A stretch of DNA of 64,000 nucleotides from Nakazawaea peltata (Eukaryota; Ascomycota; Pichiomycetes; Alaninales; Pachysolenaceae). The translations under genes were made by a program, and so were the position numbers. Every line of letters starts with the position of its first letter. Within the stretch, counting starts at the first letter, position 1. A model generated the notes under the pieces. The model worked only from the letters and a program-made list of their open reading frames with translations, was not told where the DNA came from and searched no databases. The stretch spans positions 1 to 64,000 of the forward strand of contig BCGQ01000009.1 of NCBI GenBank assembly GCA_001599355.1, read 5' to 3'. Positions 30,979-41,427 of this stretch are shown here, in pieces.

Positions 30979-33900
30979 ATGGCTAAAAAATCAGATAAAT
31001 TCGCCAGGTTCAAAGCCGCGAGAGCTGCAAAGTCCAGTCTCGCCGTTTATGAAGACGATCAATACGGTGCCGAAGACTATAACTTATATGATGAGGTAGA
31101 TGAAGACGAATACCGAAAACATAAAAGAGATCAATTATTAAAGGATGATTTCGTGGTGGATGACAACGGTGAAGGTTATGTCGACAATGGAGTTGATGAA
31201 TGGGCTACAAATCACAACTATTTCAGCGATGAGGACGATGACGCCGATGTTTCTAAAGACGGGGGCGATGACGGCGCTAACGCCAAAAAGAAGGAGAGGA
31301 AAGTGAAAAAGGCCGGCGGTTCAATTAACCTGCTTCTTAAATCAAGCGCCGAGAATCAGGAGAAGAAAAGAGTCGATACTTCCACTGTAGATGACATTTT
31401 GAACGATTTCGACTTGAAACCAGTCGTTTCCAAGTCGACTTTCACCGGCGGTTCTTCTGTCAAGAAAAGTAAAAACAATATTTTCAGCTCTTTCCATACT
31501 TCCGCGGAAAAGAAGAGACCAATCAATATGTTTAGTAGAGAACTTCAAGATGAAGATGATCTTTCCAGTAAAAAGCTGAAATTGAGTTCTGATCTGGACT
31601 ATTCTAATGATTATTCGATGATGTCTGATGATCTCCCACCTTCATCTCCTACTAAGGCCGTTCTTTCTACTAAAAAACAGCCTTCTTCACCTCTTAAAGC
31701 CGAGCCAATGGATTTGGATGAAGAAGAAGATGAAGAGGAGGAAGTTTTAGTCAGTAGAAGACCAAGAGCTGCTGCTGCCAATGTCTCGAGAACTGTCAAT
31801 TTGTCCGCTACTAAAGAAGTCAAGAAAGAACCACTTAGTGATACTTCATTCGACCAAAGTTCACCAGAAAAGATCTCCCCAACTACTACTACTCAGAAAA
31901 TCTCACCAGAAGACATTGTAGAATTGGATGAGGATGAAGAAAACCCATCTTTCAAATTCTTCTGGCTCGATTACGCAGAAGTTGATCATTCTTTACTTTT
32001 ATTCGGTAAAATTTTGACCAAGAACAATGAGTTGGTCTCGGGAATGGTCCAAGTTAACAATTTAGCCAGGGAATTGTACTTCCTTCCAAGAAAATACCGT
32101 AAATCCATGGATGAGGACGACGATGAGAGTGAGGATCAAGAAGAAGTGGGACCTATGGATGTTCATAAGGAAATTGTTCCTTTGATTTTGGCCAAATATG
32201 GTTTGAATTCGATCAGACTGAAACCAGAAGTAAAGAAATATGCTTTCGAACTCCCTGGGATCCCAAGAGGTGAGACCGAGTACTTGAAATTGTTATTACC
32301 ATACAAGACCCCAAAGAATTCTAGAATAACATTGCCTGCTGATTTAGAAGGTGAGACTTTCAGCCATGTCTTTGGTTCGAACACCAATATTTTTGAATCC
32401 TTTGTGTTACAAAAGAATGTAATGGGTCCATGTTGGTTGGAGGTTAAGAATGGTGATTTCGAGAGATTACAAAACACTTCCCATTCCAAGGTTGAAGTCG
32501 CCATTGACAATACCAACAACATTCAAGTCTTAAAGAGTCAATTACCACCTCCTGCTTTGAATGCAATGAGTCTTCACGTTGAAAAATGTTTGAATACCAA
32601 AGAAAACAAACAAGAAATTGCCGCTGTTTCTTTGGCCATCTATAACGACTTGCCACAGGATGCTCCAATTCCAGAAGATATTGAACCAGATCAAATCATC
32701 ACTTTAGCAAGAACAATCAACGGTGTTTTCCCTCCAGGTTTGGTCCCATTGGCTAAGAAGCAAAACTTCCCATTGAGAACTTTCAACAACGAGAAGACTT
32801 TACTCAACTGTCTTTCTGCCTTGGTCAAGGTACATGATCCAGATCTCTTCATTGGCCATAAATTAGAATCTATTTCATTGGATTTATTGGTCCATAGATT
32901 GCATGATTTACAGATCTCCACTTGGTCTTGCTTTGGTAGAAGAAACAGAAAGACTTGGCCAGACAGATTTGGTTACCAAAAGAATTTAAACACTCTTCAA
33001 ATCAGAGAGATTTTCCAAGGTAGATTGTTATGTGACATTGCCAACGAATTAGGTCAATCTTTGACTCCGAAATGTCAATCGTGGGATCTTCTTGAGATGT
33101 ATGAAGTTGTTTGTAAGAAGAAATGTATCAGTTTGGAAGTCAACTTCAATAACCCAAAGGTCACAGAAGATGCCAACACATTCATGATCCACTTACAAGA
33201 AGTTCTGAGTACTTCTTTGAGATCTGCCGAGATCGCCTTCTCCACTCAAATCTTGTCTCTTTCGAAACAATTGACAAACCTTGCTGGTAATTCTTGGTCT
33301 CATACTTTAGGTGGTACACGTGCTGGTAGAAATGAGTACATTCTTTTACACGAGTTCTCCAGAAATGGATATATAGCCCCAGATAAAGAATCTCGTTACA
33401 CCAAGAATGCCACCAAAGAAATCAATGAGAATGAGGAAGATGATTCCACTGCCACTTCTAACAAAAAGGCAAAGTATCAAGGTGGTTTGGTGTTCGAACC
33501 AGAGAAAGGTTTACACAAGAACTACATTTTAGTGATGGATTTCAACTCTTTGTACCCAAGTATCATTCAGGAGTTCAATATCTGTTTCACCACTGTTGAG
33601 AGATCATTGACTAACCCAGATGAGTTGCCAAATGTCCCAGATCATGAGGCTTCTCAAGGTGTCTTGCCTAAATTGTTGGCTACTTTAGTTAGTAGACGTC
33701 GTGAGGTCAAGAAATTACTTAAAGATCCAAAGGCCTCTGCCTTTGAGAAGGCTCAATATGATATCAAGCAACAAGCTTTGAAATTGACGGCCAACTCGAT
33801 GTATGGTTGTTTGGGTTATATTTATTCGAGATTCTATGCTAAGCCATTGCTGATGTTGGTCACCAACAAAGGTAGAGAAATCTTGATGGATACCAGACAA

Positions 33901-35364
33901 TTGGCTGAAAGTTTGGGATTACGTGTTGTGTATGGTGATACCGATTCTGTCATGATTGATACCGGATCTCAAGATTTCAAAGAGCTGTTAAGAATTGGTG
34001 ATGATTTCAAACTCAAGGTTAATGAACGTTACAGATTATTGGAGATCGACATTGATAACGTTTTCAAGAGAATCTTGCTTCATCTGAAAAAGAAGTACGC
34101 TGCCATGAACGTCTCTTACGTTGATGGTAAAGAAGTGACTACTTTAGAGGTTAAGGGTTTGGATATGAGAAGAAGAGAATATTGTCAACTTTCCAAAGAA
34201 GTGTCCACATTCATTTTGAATAAATTATTATTAGATGAGGACGATGAAGAGACTCTGAATCAAATTTATTCATACTTGGAGGACGTGACTGCCAAAGTAA
34301 AACTGAACGAGTATAGAGTGGACAAATTTGCCATTAATACTCGTTTATCAAAGGATCCTAAGCAGTATGCTGCTCTGAAATCTATGCCTGCAGTACAGCT
34401 GGCTTTGAGATTGAGGGAACAAGGTAAGATCGTAAAGGCTGGTTCTGTGATTACTTTTGTTATCTCGAAAGGTGATGACGATAACGTCCCAGCAGCAGAA
34501 AGAGCAAGACTGTTGCAAGAGATGATGTCCAATAAGCTGTTACAAATTGACCCTGAATATTACTTGGAGAAACAAATCTACGCTCCAGTAGAAAGATTGG
34601 TAGAGAAAATTGAAGGTATTGATCTTGTAAGAATTGCCACTTCATTAGGTCTTGACTTTAGAAAATATGAACAGCGTGCTCGTTTATCTTCAAATGATCC
34701 TCTGAACAAGTTACAGCCTTTAGAATCGACTATTTCAGACCTGGAGAGATTCAGAGACCTGCAATTCTTGGAATTACAATGTGGTTGTGGATCGAAATTC
34801 AAATTTGGAGGTATCATGAGCTCCAAAGATTACCAAATAACCCACCGTGGAATCCAATGTAGTAGATGTTCTCATGATTTGAGTTCTTTAAGAGTGAATT
34901 CGCAATTGGAAAGAGTCATCAGAGCCCATATCTCCATGTACTACTCTGGATGGCTTGTATGTGATGACTCGACTTGTGGAATTTCCACCAGACAAATCTC
35001 CGTTTATGGAAGACGTTGTATCGGTGTAAGTGGTAAGGCCCATGGCTGTAAAGGTATCATGAGATATAGATATTCCGATAAACTGTTGTACAATCAATTA
35101 CTCTATTTCGATTCCATCTTTGATGTCGAGAAGGCCAAAAAGAAGGAATTAAAACCTTTACAAGAATTGTCCGAGGAAGAGTTGAACGAGTCAAAGGAGA
35201 ATATCAAACAACCATTGAGCGATGCTCAATTGGCTCTGCTAACAGAACTGAATAGAGACAACTTCAACATCTCTAGAGGGGTTGTTGAGAAGTATTTGAA
35301 CGACTGTGGTCGTCGTTATGTCGATATGGGTGGAATTTTCAGTTTCATAACAACTTCTAAATAG
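30979..35364 (+). CDS. POL1: DNA polymerase alpha catalytic subunit
   Basis: This 1461-residue replicative B-family polymerase extends the RNA primer made by primase. ATG 30979 begins MAKKSDKFARFKAARAAK; the longer frame starts with TTG. After an acidic N-terminal region come the inactive exonuclease-like domain, then DFNSLYPSIIQEFN (about 854-867), KLTANSMYGCLGY, YGDTDS (985-990, two metal-binding Asp) and KKKYAA. The C terminus has two Cys-rich zinc sites (CGCGSKFKF with CSRC, then CDDSTCG with CIGVSGKAHGC). CTG at 33850 sits in KPL-x-MLVT, where yeast and human enzymes have Ala, and CTG at 34084 in LLH-x-KKKYAA, also a typical Ala site. Confidence 0.97.
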   Translation: MAKKSDKFARFKAARAAKSSLAVYEDDQYGAEDYNLYDEVDEDEYRKHKRDQLLKDDFVVDDNGEGYVDNGVDEWATNHNYFSDEDDDADVSKDGGDDGANAKKKERKVKKAGGSINLLLKSSAENQEKKRVDTSTVDDILNDFDLKPVVSKSTFTGGSSVKKSKNNIFSSFHTSAEKKRPINMFSRELQDEDDLSSKKLKLSSDLDYSNDYSMMSDDLPPSSPTKAVLSTKKQPSSPLKAEPMDLDEEEDEEEEVLVSRRPRAAAANVSRTVNLSATKEVKKEPLSDTSFDQSSPEKISPTTTTQKISPEDIVELDEDEENPSFKFFWLDYAEVDHSLLLFGKILTKNNELVSGMVQVNNLARELYFLPRKYRKSMDEDDDESEDQEEVGPMDVHKEIVPLILAKYGLNSIRLKPEVKKYAFELPGIPRGETEYLKLLLPYKTPKNSRITLPADLEGETFSHVFGSNTNIFESFVLQKNVMGPCWLEVKNGDFERLQNTSHSKVEVAIDNTNNIQVLKSQLPPPALNAMSLHVEKCLNTKENKQEIAAVSLAIYNDLPQDAPIPEDIEPDQIITLARTINGVFPPGLVPLAKKQNFPLRTFNNEKTLLNCLSALVKVHDPDLFIGHKLESISLDLLVHRLHDLQISTWSCFGRRNRKTWPDRFGYQKNLNTLQIREIFQGRLLCDIANELGQSLTPKCQSWDLLEMYEVVCKKKCISLEVNFNNPKVTEDANTFMIHLQEVLSTSLRSAEIAFSTQILSLSKQLTNLAGNSWSHTLGGTRAGRNEYILLHEFSRNGYIAPDKESRYTKNATKEINENEEDDSTATSNKKAKYQGGLVFEPEKGLHKNYILVMDFNSLYPSIIQEFNICFTTVERSLTNPDELPNVPDHEASQGVLPKLLATLVSRRREVKKLLKDPKASAFEKAQYDIKQQALKLTANSMYGCLGYIYSRFYAKPLLMLVTNKGREILMDTRQLAESLGLRVVYGDTDSVMIDTGSQDFKELLRIGDDFKLKVNERYRLLEIDIDNVFKRILLHLKKKYAAMNVSYVDGKEVTTLEVKGLDMRRREYCQLSKEVSTFILNKLLLDEDDEETLNQIYSYLEDVTAKVKLNEYRVDKFAINTRLSKDPKQYAALKSMPAVQLALRLREQGKIVKAGSVITFVISKGDDDNVPAAERARLLQEMMSNKLLQIDPEYYLEKQIYAPVERLVEKIEGIDLVRIATSLGLDFRKYEQRARLSSNDPLNKLQPLESTISDLERFRDLQFLELQCGCGSKFKFGGIMSSKDYQITHRGIQCSRCSHDLSSLRVNSQLERVIRAHISMYYSGWLVCDDSTCGISTRQISVYGRRCIGVSGKAHGCKGIMRYRYSDKLLYNQLLYFDSIFDVEKAKKKELKPLQELSEEELNESKENIKQPLSDAQLALLTELNRDNFNISRGVVEKYLNDCGRRYVDMGGIFSFITTSK

Positions 35365-35534
35365 AAATAATAAAAATTAGCTACCATTGAATAGCCATGT
35401 ATCCCCAATTTAGTATCTACATCAATTTAAAATCAAACCAAACTGAAATAAATTAAATTTTACCTATATAAGAGAATGTGTACTCAACACAATTATAAAA
35501 TGACAAAAAACATGGAGGATTAGAGTCCGACAAC

Positions 35535-37259
35535 TTAGACCTTGTCAGAGGCATCAGCAGAAGAGTTGAGTTGCTCATCGAGGTTGTTGATGTTGTTGAA
35601 GTTTTGCTTAGATGGGTCAACTTCACCGTGGTACTTCTCGGAGATCTCTTCCAAGGTCATTCTCTTGGTTTCTGGGATCAACAAGGTGGTGAAACAACCG
35701 ATCAACATGAACAAAGCAAAGATTTCCATGACGTGAGGCAAGAAACAGTTCTTGTCGTCAGCGGCACAACCGTGGTTGATCAAAGTACCAATGGCAGTTT
35801 GGGCAATGATGGCACCAACCTTACCGGAAGCAGCAGAGATACCGTGAGCAGTAGATCTGTATCTGGTTGGGAAACATTCACCTGGAACGATGAAAGTGGT
35901 GGTGTTTGGACCAAAGTTTTGGAAGAATTGGGCCAAGATATACAAGGCCAACAAACCCTTTTCACCCAACTTGTGGTAAGCGAAACCAATGACACAGAAG
36001 ATGACGGTCAAAAGAATGAAACCCATCAATTGAATTGGCTTTCTACCAACAGTGTCAAGAGTAGCAACAGAGAACCAGTAGCCTGGGATAGTACCAGCAC
36101 AAACCAAAATCAAGTTACCAGCAGCAGAGTTGTACAAAGAGTGGTAAACGTTCTTGGAAGACAGGTAACCAATAGTTTGCAAAATAGTGGCAGAGTTCAA
36201 ACCCAAACCGTAGTAAGCAACATCCAAAGTGAACCAAGACAAAGCAGTACCAATCAAGATTCTCATGTGCTTCCATTGGTTGAAGTGATGAGTGAAATCA
36301 GCCCAAGAAGCCTTTGGCAAGGATGGAATATCGTTGATAGAACCAATAGAAGCAATGTCTCTCAAGACCTCAATGTCCTCTTGGTCAGCATTACCGAACT
36401 TACCGGAAACGAACTTACCAGTGTCAGCAGAAGCCTTGTTGATGTCCAGCTCAACATCCAAAGTATATCTTGGGGATTCTGGGATGGTCAATCTGAAGTA
36501 CAAAGCAATAACACCTGGAACACAACCGAAACCGATCAAAATTCTCCACATTTGGTCACAGGCCTTGATACAAGCTGGACCACACTCAGCGGCGGTGTTA
36601 GCGTCGATCAAAGAAGATTTGTAACCTCTAACAGAGATAATGGCAACGATACCGGCAAGCAATTGACCCCAACCTTGGTTGGCGAAAACAGCACCCATAA
36701 TGGCACCTCTCCACTTGGTGGTAGAGAACTCAGAAGTGATAATAGAAGACAATGGGTAGTCACCACCGATACCAATACCCATGATGATTCTGCAGAAAGT
36801 GAAGATAGCAACAAAGTTGATACCAGCAGACTCACCAACACAACATTGAATAATAGTAGCACAAATCATAATAATCAATTCCAAACCGTAAATTCTCTTA
36901 CGTCCAACGTAATCGGCCAACCAACCGAAACCAACTTGACCAATGACGGTACCAACAGAAGTGGAAACCTTCAACAAGGTGCTGGTGGAAGATGGCATAG
37001 AACCAGCCCAGTAGACGTAAGTCATCATGGTGACAGCCAAGTTAATAGCAAAGATATCGTAAGCATCGGTCATGAAACCAACACCAGCAACACAAATGGC
37101 TCTGACATGGTACCAACCAAAGTGGGCATTGTCAATTTTTTCCAAAGCCAATCTTCTTCTTTCCAATGGGTCATGGACATCGGCGAAATCGTTGATGTAG
37201 TTGTGGAAAGCGGCGTTACCACCAGCAGTCTTCTCGATAGGACCTACTTGAGCAGACAT
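35535..37259 (-). CDS. PHO84: High-affinity phosphate:H+ symporter
   Basis: This 574-residue plasma-membrane MFS phosphate importer has about 12 membrane segments. Diagnostic pieces are GVGFMTDAYDIFAINL (helix 1), GIGIGGDYPLSSIITSEF (helix 4), PESPRYTLDVE in the central loop and FIVPGECFPTRYRSTAHG. Phosphate starvation should induce it through Pho4; the upstream region has CACGTG boxes. Strong codon bias creates a long open frame of similar length on the opposite strand, which is a shadow. It converges on POL1 with 170 bp between. Confidence 0.96.
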   Translation of the reverse strand: MSAQVGPIEKTAGGNAAFHNYINDFADVHDPLERRRLALEKIDNAHFGWYHVRAICVAGVGFMTDAYDIFAINLAVTMMTYVYWAGSMPSSTSTLLKVSTSVGTVIGQVGFGWLADYVGRKRIYGLELIIMICATIIQCCVGESAGINFVAIFTFCRIIMGIGIGGDYPLSSIITSEFSTTKWRGAIMGAVFANQGWGQLLAGIVAIISVRGYKSSLIDANTAAECGPACIKACDQMWRILIGFGCVPGVIALYFRLTIPESPRYTLDVELDINKASADTGKFVSGKFGNADQEDIEVLRDIASIGSINDIPSLPKASWADFTHHFNQWKHMRILIGTALSWFTLDVAYYGLGLNSATILQTIGYLSSKNVYHSLYNSAAGNLILVCAGTIPGYWFSVATLDTVGRKPIQLMGFILLTVIFCVIGFAYHKLGEKGLLALYILAQFFQNFGPNTTTFIVPGECFPTRYRSTAHGISAASGKVGAIIAQTAIGTLINHGCAADDKNCFLPHVMEIFALFMLIGCFTTLLIPETKRMTLEEISEKYHGEVDPSKQNFNNINNLDEQLNSSADASDKV

Positions 37260-37567
37260 TGTTATGCGAAACTAGTTATATACAGTGAATAACTTGAAGA
37301 CTTAAAGAAAATATAATTAGGTTCCAATGGGTCTATGGCAATGTATTTATATGAGGAGTTTTCTGCAACTGCAGCATCGGAATCTATACTACACCTAAAA
37401 AATTTCCAATTAATTTGTAACAATAGCAGCCACATAGAAGTATCGGATGGGTCTTTAATTAACAAACCCTACTAATTTGGGGGGCTAGGGCCCCTACAAC
37501 GCACGCACGCACGCTTTCCCACTAGGAATATGCAGCTTTGGGTTTTTTCTTTTTCCCTTTTGGCACA

Positions 37568-37573
37568 CACGTG
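37568..37573. promoter_or_regulatory. Pho4-type CACGTG box
   Basis: CACGTG lies 309 bp before the PHO84 ATG. Pho4 binds CACGTG in phosphate-regulated yeast promoters. The 5' flanking base is not T, which favours Pho4 over Cbf1 in Saccharomyces. Confidence 0.65.
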
Positions 37574-37960
37574 CACCCCTTTTAAGACGAAAATAAAGGC
37601 TACAAACTGTAGGCAGCCTAAGTTAATACGGTAATACGAGAGAGTAAAGTAAGAGAGCCTTTTGCCTGGTTTTTATTGCAGAAGTCTGTTAAATATGGGG
37701 ATGATGTGGACTGTTTTTAGTCAAAGTGCCATATCTCTTGGAAGCTTGGAAAAGCTTCTTATTGCTAACACTTCTTGTCAATCCAAGAGTTTAGACATTA
37801 AAATTGCATGGCAAACGTCTTAGTTACAGAATACCAAGATATTTGCACATCTACCTTTTCTTGGTCGTATCACACTAACCTATGTAGTAGTTATCCTCCC
37901 GCGGCTCCTCAGATTATAGTGGGGTGCACAACCTAATCGAGTGAAAAAATATTCATCGCA

Positions 37961-37966
37961 CACGTG
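37961..37966. promoter_or_regulatory. Second CACGTG box upstream of PHO84
   Basis: A CGCACACGTGGATC context about 700 bp upstream of the PHO84 ATG. It could serve as a distal Pho4 site. The distance is larger than usual, so function is less certain. Confidence 0.45.
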
Positions 37967-38255
37967 GATCGGAACTTAGTATGGAAAAAAATTCATCCTG
38001 TCACACGAGCGATAGCGCACGTTTTCCATCCTTGGTTAATGCGCAGCTTTACGTTCACCTACAGTATTCTCATGTGATGAGAATTTTGGTAAAACGGCGT
38101 ACGAAAGCTAATATCCGTAATAATGCCGCTGGAAACCAATGAAAAGACCCTTAGGCTTCTACACGTGTGTGGAAAGAGGTTCATCATTATTATAACATTA
38201 ATTTTTCATTTTAACTTTATACCCAGTTAACCCAAGAAAAGCAATAGGGGCTTAC

Positions 38256-38969
38256 TTAGATCTTGCGTCTTTTGTTCTCATCACTTATTTTTTCCGCTTT
38301 TCTCTTGAGTGGACCTGTGTTCAATTTCACCTTGCTTTTCGCCTTCTTCGGCTTTCTTGTTTTGAGATTGTGATGCATTTTAAGCTCGGACAAAAGCCCG
38401 ATCCTATTGGAGTTCTCAATGCTCCCACCACTCGCTGTCAATCCTACCCGATCACGCACAAGCGTCGCTTCGTTGCACTCGGGACAGTTAAAATGGTCGG
38501 CTTCTTTTTCTAAATGTATTAATTCTTCCACGAGCTTAGATCTCACAATATGCCCACATGGAACAAGATAGCAGTACTTTTCCTGATAACTCCGTATGTT
38601 CTGTTGTTCTTTTGATATTTCATGGAAATTCACTAATTCTACCACATCATTGATCGATTTAATATGTGAAAAATCATTCTTAGTCTCCCCTCCTAACAAA
38701 TATTCGATTACCAGCTCTTTATCGAACATATCACCTCGATAATCACTCACAACGCTACTCAGATCTTTCAACTTATTCCCACTCATCTTACAATAATTCC
38801 ATCGTATCTGTCTATTGGACTCATCTATCACGTCTTTGGACTCTTGTCTTTCCTTTGTTCTACCATCAAGGTGGAGAATTTCACGTCTTGTTGGGATGGT
38901 TCCACCGTCATTCTATATCCGTTAGTACTTATTCATTCATCAAAGCATGGTAAACATACTTACACCCAT
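38256..38969 (-). CDS. RTF2: Rtf2-type RING protein, two exons
   Basis: This 220-residue homologue of Rtf2 acts at stalled replication forks in fission yeast and mammals. Exon 1 is only 38964-38969 (ATG GGT). The intron is 38913-38963 (GTAAGT, TACTAAC, TATAG) and exon 2 is 38256-38912. Splicing gives the family's hallmark N terminus MGNDGGTIPTRREIL. Then come RWNYCKMS, SDYRGDMFDKELVIEYLL, a KSINDVVEL segment, and an atypical RING (CYLVPCGHIV, then FNCPECNEA). The C terminus is Lys/Arg-rich with KRKAEK and KRRKI, likely nuclear signals. Family function is known from other organisms; in this yeast it is inferred. The 51-bp intron and 6-bp exon make the start easy to miss. Confidence 0.88.
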
Positions 38970-39116
38970 GATGACCTTCTCACCTATACAATATATACAA
39001 GTCTCAAAAGCCTTGTACTATAATTTTGACCAGATATAAAAGTTGATATTTTATACACGACAATTTCCGAACTAACAAAATAAATACATTAAAGTATAGA
39101 AATATATACAGGGGAA

Positions 39117-39405
39117 TCAGTTACCGCCCTTGGCGATCTCTTGAGCCTTTCTGACCAGATCGTCTCTGGCCTCTTGGGCCTCTTGCTGTTGCAGCAGAGT
39201 TAATCTCAGCTCATTACGCTTACCAGTATTGTAAATAGTGTAAGTAACGTTGGCGGTCATATAAACTAAAAATGATGTGTTAGTCAGGGTGCCAAAAGGG
39301 TATTAAAAACATATTTTACTTACGAGTAAATCCAGCCAAACCGACAACAGTCAATCTATGAACGATGTCAGTAGCTCTGGTATACCATGGGTAGTAGCCG
39401 GCCAT
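39117..39405 (-). CDS. COX14: Cox14 cytochrome oxidase assembly factor, two exons
   Basis: This 76-residue mitochondrial inner-membrane protein, Cox14, stabilises newly made Cox1 and couples its translation to assembly. Exon 1 is 39324-39405 and exon 2 is 39117-39265. The intron 39266-39323 has GTAAGT, CTAAC and TTTTTAG. The spliced protein reads MAGYYPWYTRATDIVHRLTV, then VGLAGFTLYMTANVTYTIYN. The family pattern YxWYTRxTDxxHRLTV, a single membrane segment with LYM, and a polar Gln/Glu-rich tail match Saccharomyces Cox14. It is too short and split to show as a long open frame. Confidence 0.9.
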
Positions 39406-40324
39406 CTTGATTGTACTTCTTCTTAAGGCTTTACTGGCGTCTCAGTTAAATTGGGTAAAATTTTTCCTATTTTATTAGAACTTTATTGGTAAGAAATACA
39501 CGACTCAAATTTAAAGCCCGAAGTTGTGAATTTAAAGAATTAAAGCAACTTTGAAGGCGAGATATTCGTAGAGCTCACTTAGTCATATACGAGTAGTTAT
39601 GATGTCAATATCCAAATCGGTTCAAAAAAAACACAAATCTTCAAACTCCTCTACCCAACTAGCCCCGTTCATTTATTTTGCGGGCTTCGCACAACTTCGC
39701 CTGGCTTCCCTAATTATCTCCTTTCAGCATACTATAGAAAGATGCCAGACAAGAAATTGCGGAACGCCAACTGAGTGCTAGCGTGCATTGGAATCTGCGC
39801 GCGTTCTAGAACGCTTATTGTTGAATGCTACATGACATAACTGATAGGCTTCTCTGACATCAGGGATGTGCCTGTGAGGCGGTCACTACGTAAAGATTAG
39901 ATTGGCTGTTCATTGCTTTAATAACTTGAAACTCTTGAAGTAAACAAATTATTAGCCTATGTAATTTCCTTCTTCCGTAGCCGCGTTCTAGCCCCGTCAA
40001 GTGAGCTGTTTTTTTGTTGTCCCTTTTGGGACTTGAGGCTATCTCAAAACAGAAAAATTGTCTCCAAACCTTAAAAATATGGCCCTAAAAGTGCCCATCT
40101 TTCCCCAATACGGGGTACTTACAGGAAAAAATACTCACACAAATTCATTGCGTATATAAAACGAGCTGGTGATTCCCCTGTTGGGCAAACTTGTCTCTTA
40201 TTTGTTTACTACATAGTTATTTGAGACACTATCTTTTGTTTTTGTAAATATTTATTCCCGCTGTCAGCTGAACACATCCACGACTATATTAGGGCCGCTC
40301 CCGTCGTTATCTTGAGTTGATACA
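39406..40324. other. Divergent intergenic region, COX14 / membrane protein
   Basis: A 919-bp gap with no supported gene. The only frame (39599-39781) is Ser-rich and unlike any family. CGGGGTACTT at 40111-40120 resembles the rhamnoside-cluster motif but is far from it, and is probably chance. Confidence 0.45.
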
Positions 40325-41221
40325 ATGTCTATTGACGAAGACAAAATGAGCTCCAGCTTGCAAGAGAAAATGGATTTGGAGGCACAATTGAGGAGACAGA
40401 AACGTCCCTCAAAAGTGTTAAAGACTGATATTCTGTTGGTGGTTTGTCTAATCGCTTCACTTTTATTCCTGAGTTACGTGTTTATTGTCCCGCTTGTGGA
40501 GCAAATGACACATTCGCAACGGTTATGTGGGAATGCCGATAGCTCGTTGAATCCTCCTTGGTGTGAAGATGTTAATGTTAGATCTACAGAACCACTGCCT
40601 TCACAATTAGGTCAAGAAATCCCAAACCCTGAATCGTTATCGAGACCTGCTTTAGACACAGTACCAGTTACAAACAAAAATACCCTCATGGTTCTGGAAC
40701 CACCTAAAAATCCCATCAGACCAATAAAGAAATCTGGTGCTCCGGACGCCGATATTAACGATGAATATAAACTGATTGTACTGTTAGCCCCGGTGATTAT
40801 TATTTCATGGGACGATGATACTCAGGATATCCCGGTTTCGACTACATTGACTAACAGAGACACAGAGGATCTGATGAATGGCGGGTCTATCTCAAATCCT
40901 TCACTGCAAGAAGAAACAGTCTCTGATTACGAAACTTCAAGGACTTTAAAAACTCTCTTGACAAAGAATTACCAGATTCTCCCTCAACCCCAAATTTTAT
41001 CCATCAATAAACACCCACACTACTTAAAATTGATCGGACTCATCATGCAAAAAGTGGAGAAAATGGGTATATCAAAAAAATCCAACTTCCTCCCCGGGTT
41101 GATCATTAATGGCCGTCCAGTTGCAAGTGCTAAACTGTTAGAGCAATTGCACGCCAGTGGGAAATTGTTAGACTACTTAAAAAGTTGGGGCGAAGGTGTT
41201 ATTAGTGTCGAGAAGGCCTGA
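40325..41221 (+). CDS. Type II membrane protein with Grx-like C-terminal fold
   Basis: I do not recognise an orthologue for this 298-residue protein. A single membrane segment at about 39-60 (ILLVVCLIASLLFLSYVFIV) follows a charged N terminus, giving a probable lumenal C terminus. A low-complexity linker follows. Residues about 145-292 resemble a glutaredoxin/thioredoxin-like fold: a hydrophobic strand (YKLIVLLAPVIIIS) and a C-terminal part LPGLIINGRPVAS, then LLEQLHASGKLLDYLKSWG, matching the P-x-hydrophobic-ING and LHxxGKL pattern of glutaredoxins. There is no CxxC or CxxS after the first strand, so redox activity is unlikely. Saccharomyces Grx6/Grx7 share the topology but keep the active Cys. 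The fold call is inference. Confidence 0.65.
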   Translation: MSIDEDKMSSSLQEKMDLEAQLRRQKRPSKVLKTDILLVVCLIASLLFLSYVFIVPLVEQMTHSQRLCGNADSSLNPPWCEDVNVRSTEPLPSQLGQEIPNPESLSRPALDTVPVTNKNTLMVLEPPKNPIRPIKKSGAPDADINDEYKLIVLLAPVIIISWDDDTQDIPVSTTLTNRDTEDLMNGGSISNPSLQEETVSDYETSRTLKTLLTKNYQILPQPQILSINKHPHYLKLIGLIMQKVEKMGISKKSNFLPGLIINGRPVASAKLLEQLHASGKLLDYLKSWGEGVISVEKA

Positions 41222-41328
41222 AGATAGCCCTTATTTGTAATGACTTGATGATTCTTTTCTACCCGTTTAAAGGGCTCTCTTTATATTGAAATTTAACGAA
41301 TTTATCTCTATTTCCCCATGTAGTAAAA

Positions 41329-41337
41329 GTCACGTGA
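41329..41337. promoter_or_regulatory. Cbf1-type box (GTCACGTGA) upstream of BOL2
   Basis: GTCACGTGA lies about 90 bp before the BOL2 ATG. RTCACRTG is the Cbf1 consensus in yeasts. The same octamer GTCACGTG occurs in the TSR1 and RPS1 promoters in this window. Confidence 0.5.
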
Positions 41338-41427
41338 TTTTTGACAAGCATACATGGTGATTTTTTTGTAGGGTATTTCCAATCGAGTCATATATTCATT
41401 CGTAGTAAATAGAGATAATAGAAGAAA

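Larger units (their letters stand above)
37260..38255 (-). promoter_or_regulatory. PHO84 promoter region
   Basis: A 996-bp gap with no supported gene. CACGTG boxes at 37568-37573 (CACACGTGCA, 309 bp upstream of the ATG) and 37961-37966, plus CACGTTTT at 38018-38025, fit Pho4 sites. A third CACGTG at 38162-38167 lies close to the RTF2 stop. A small (CACG)n run is at about 37500-37515. Confidence 0.6.

Noticed and set aside
35571-37292. 573-aa plus-strand frame opposite PHO84
   Set aside because: It mirrors the strongly biased PHO84 codons, lacks an ATG-led family match and is rich in Ser/Asn/Thr as expected for antisense frames.
39599-39781. 60-aa frame in the COX14 upstream gap
   Set aside because: Short, low-complexity start, no family features and no promoter or splice evidence.
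40111-40120. CGGGGTACTT resembling the glycoside-cluster motif
   Set aside because: Isolated copy far from the cluster with a mismatch at the end; taken as background.
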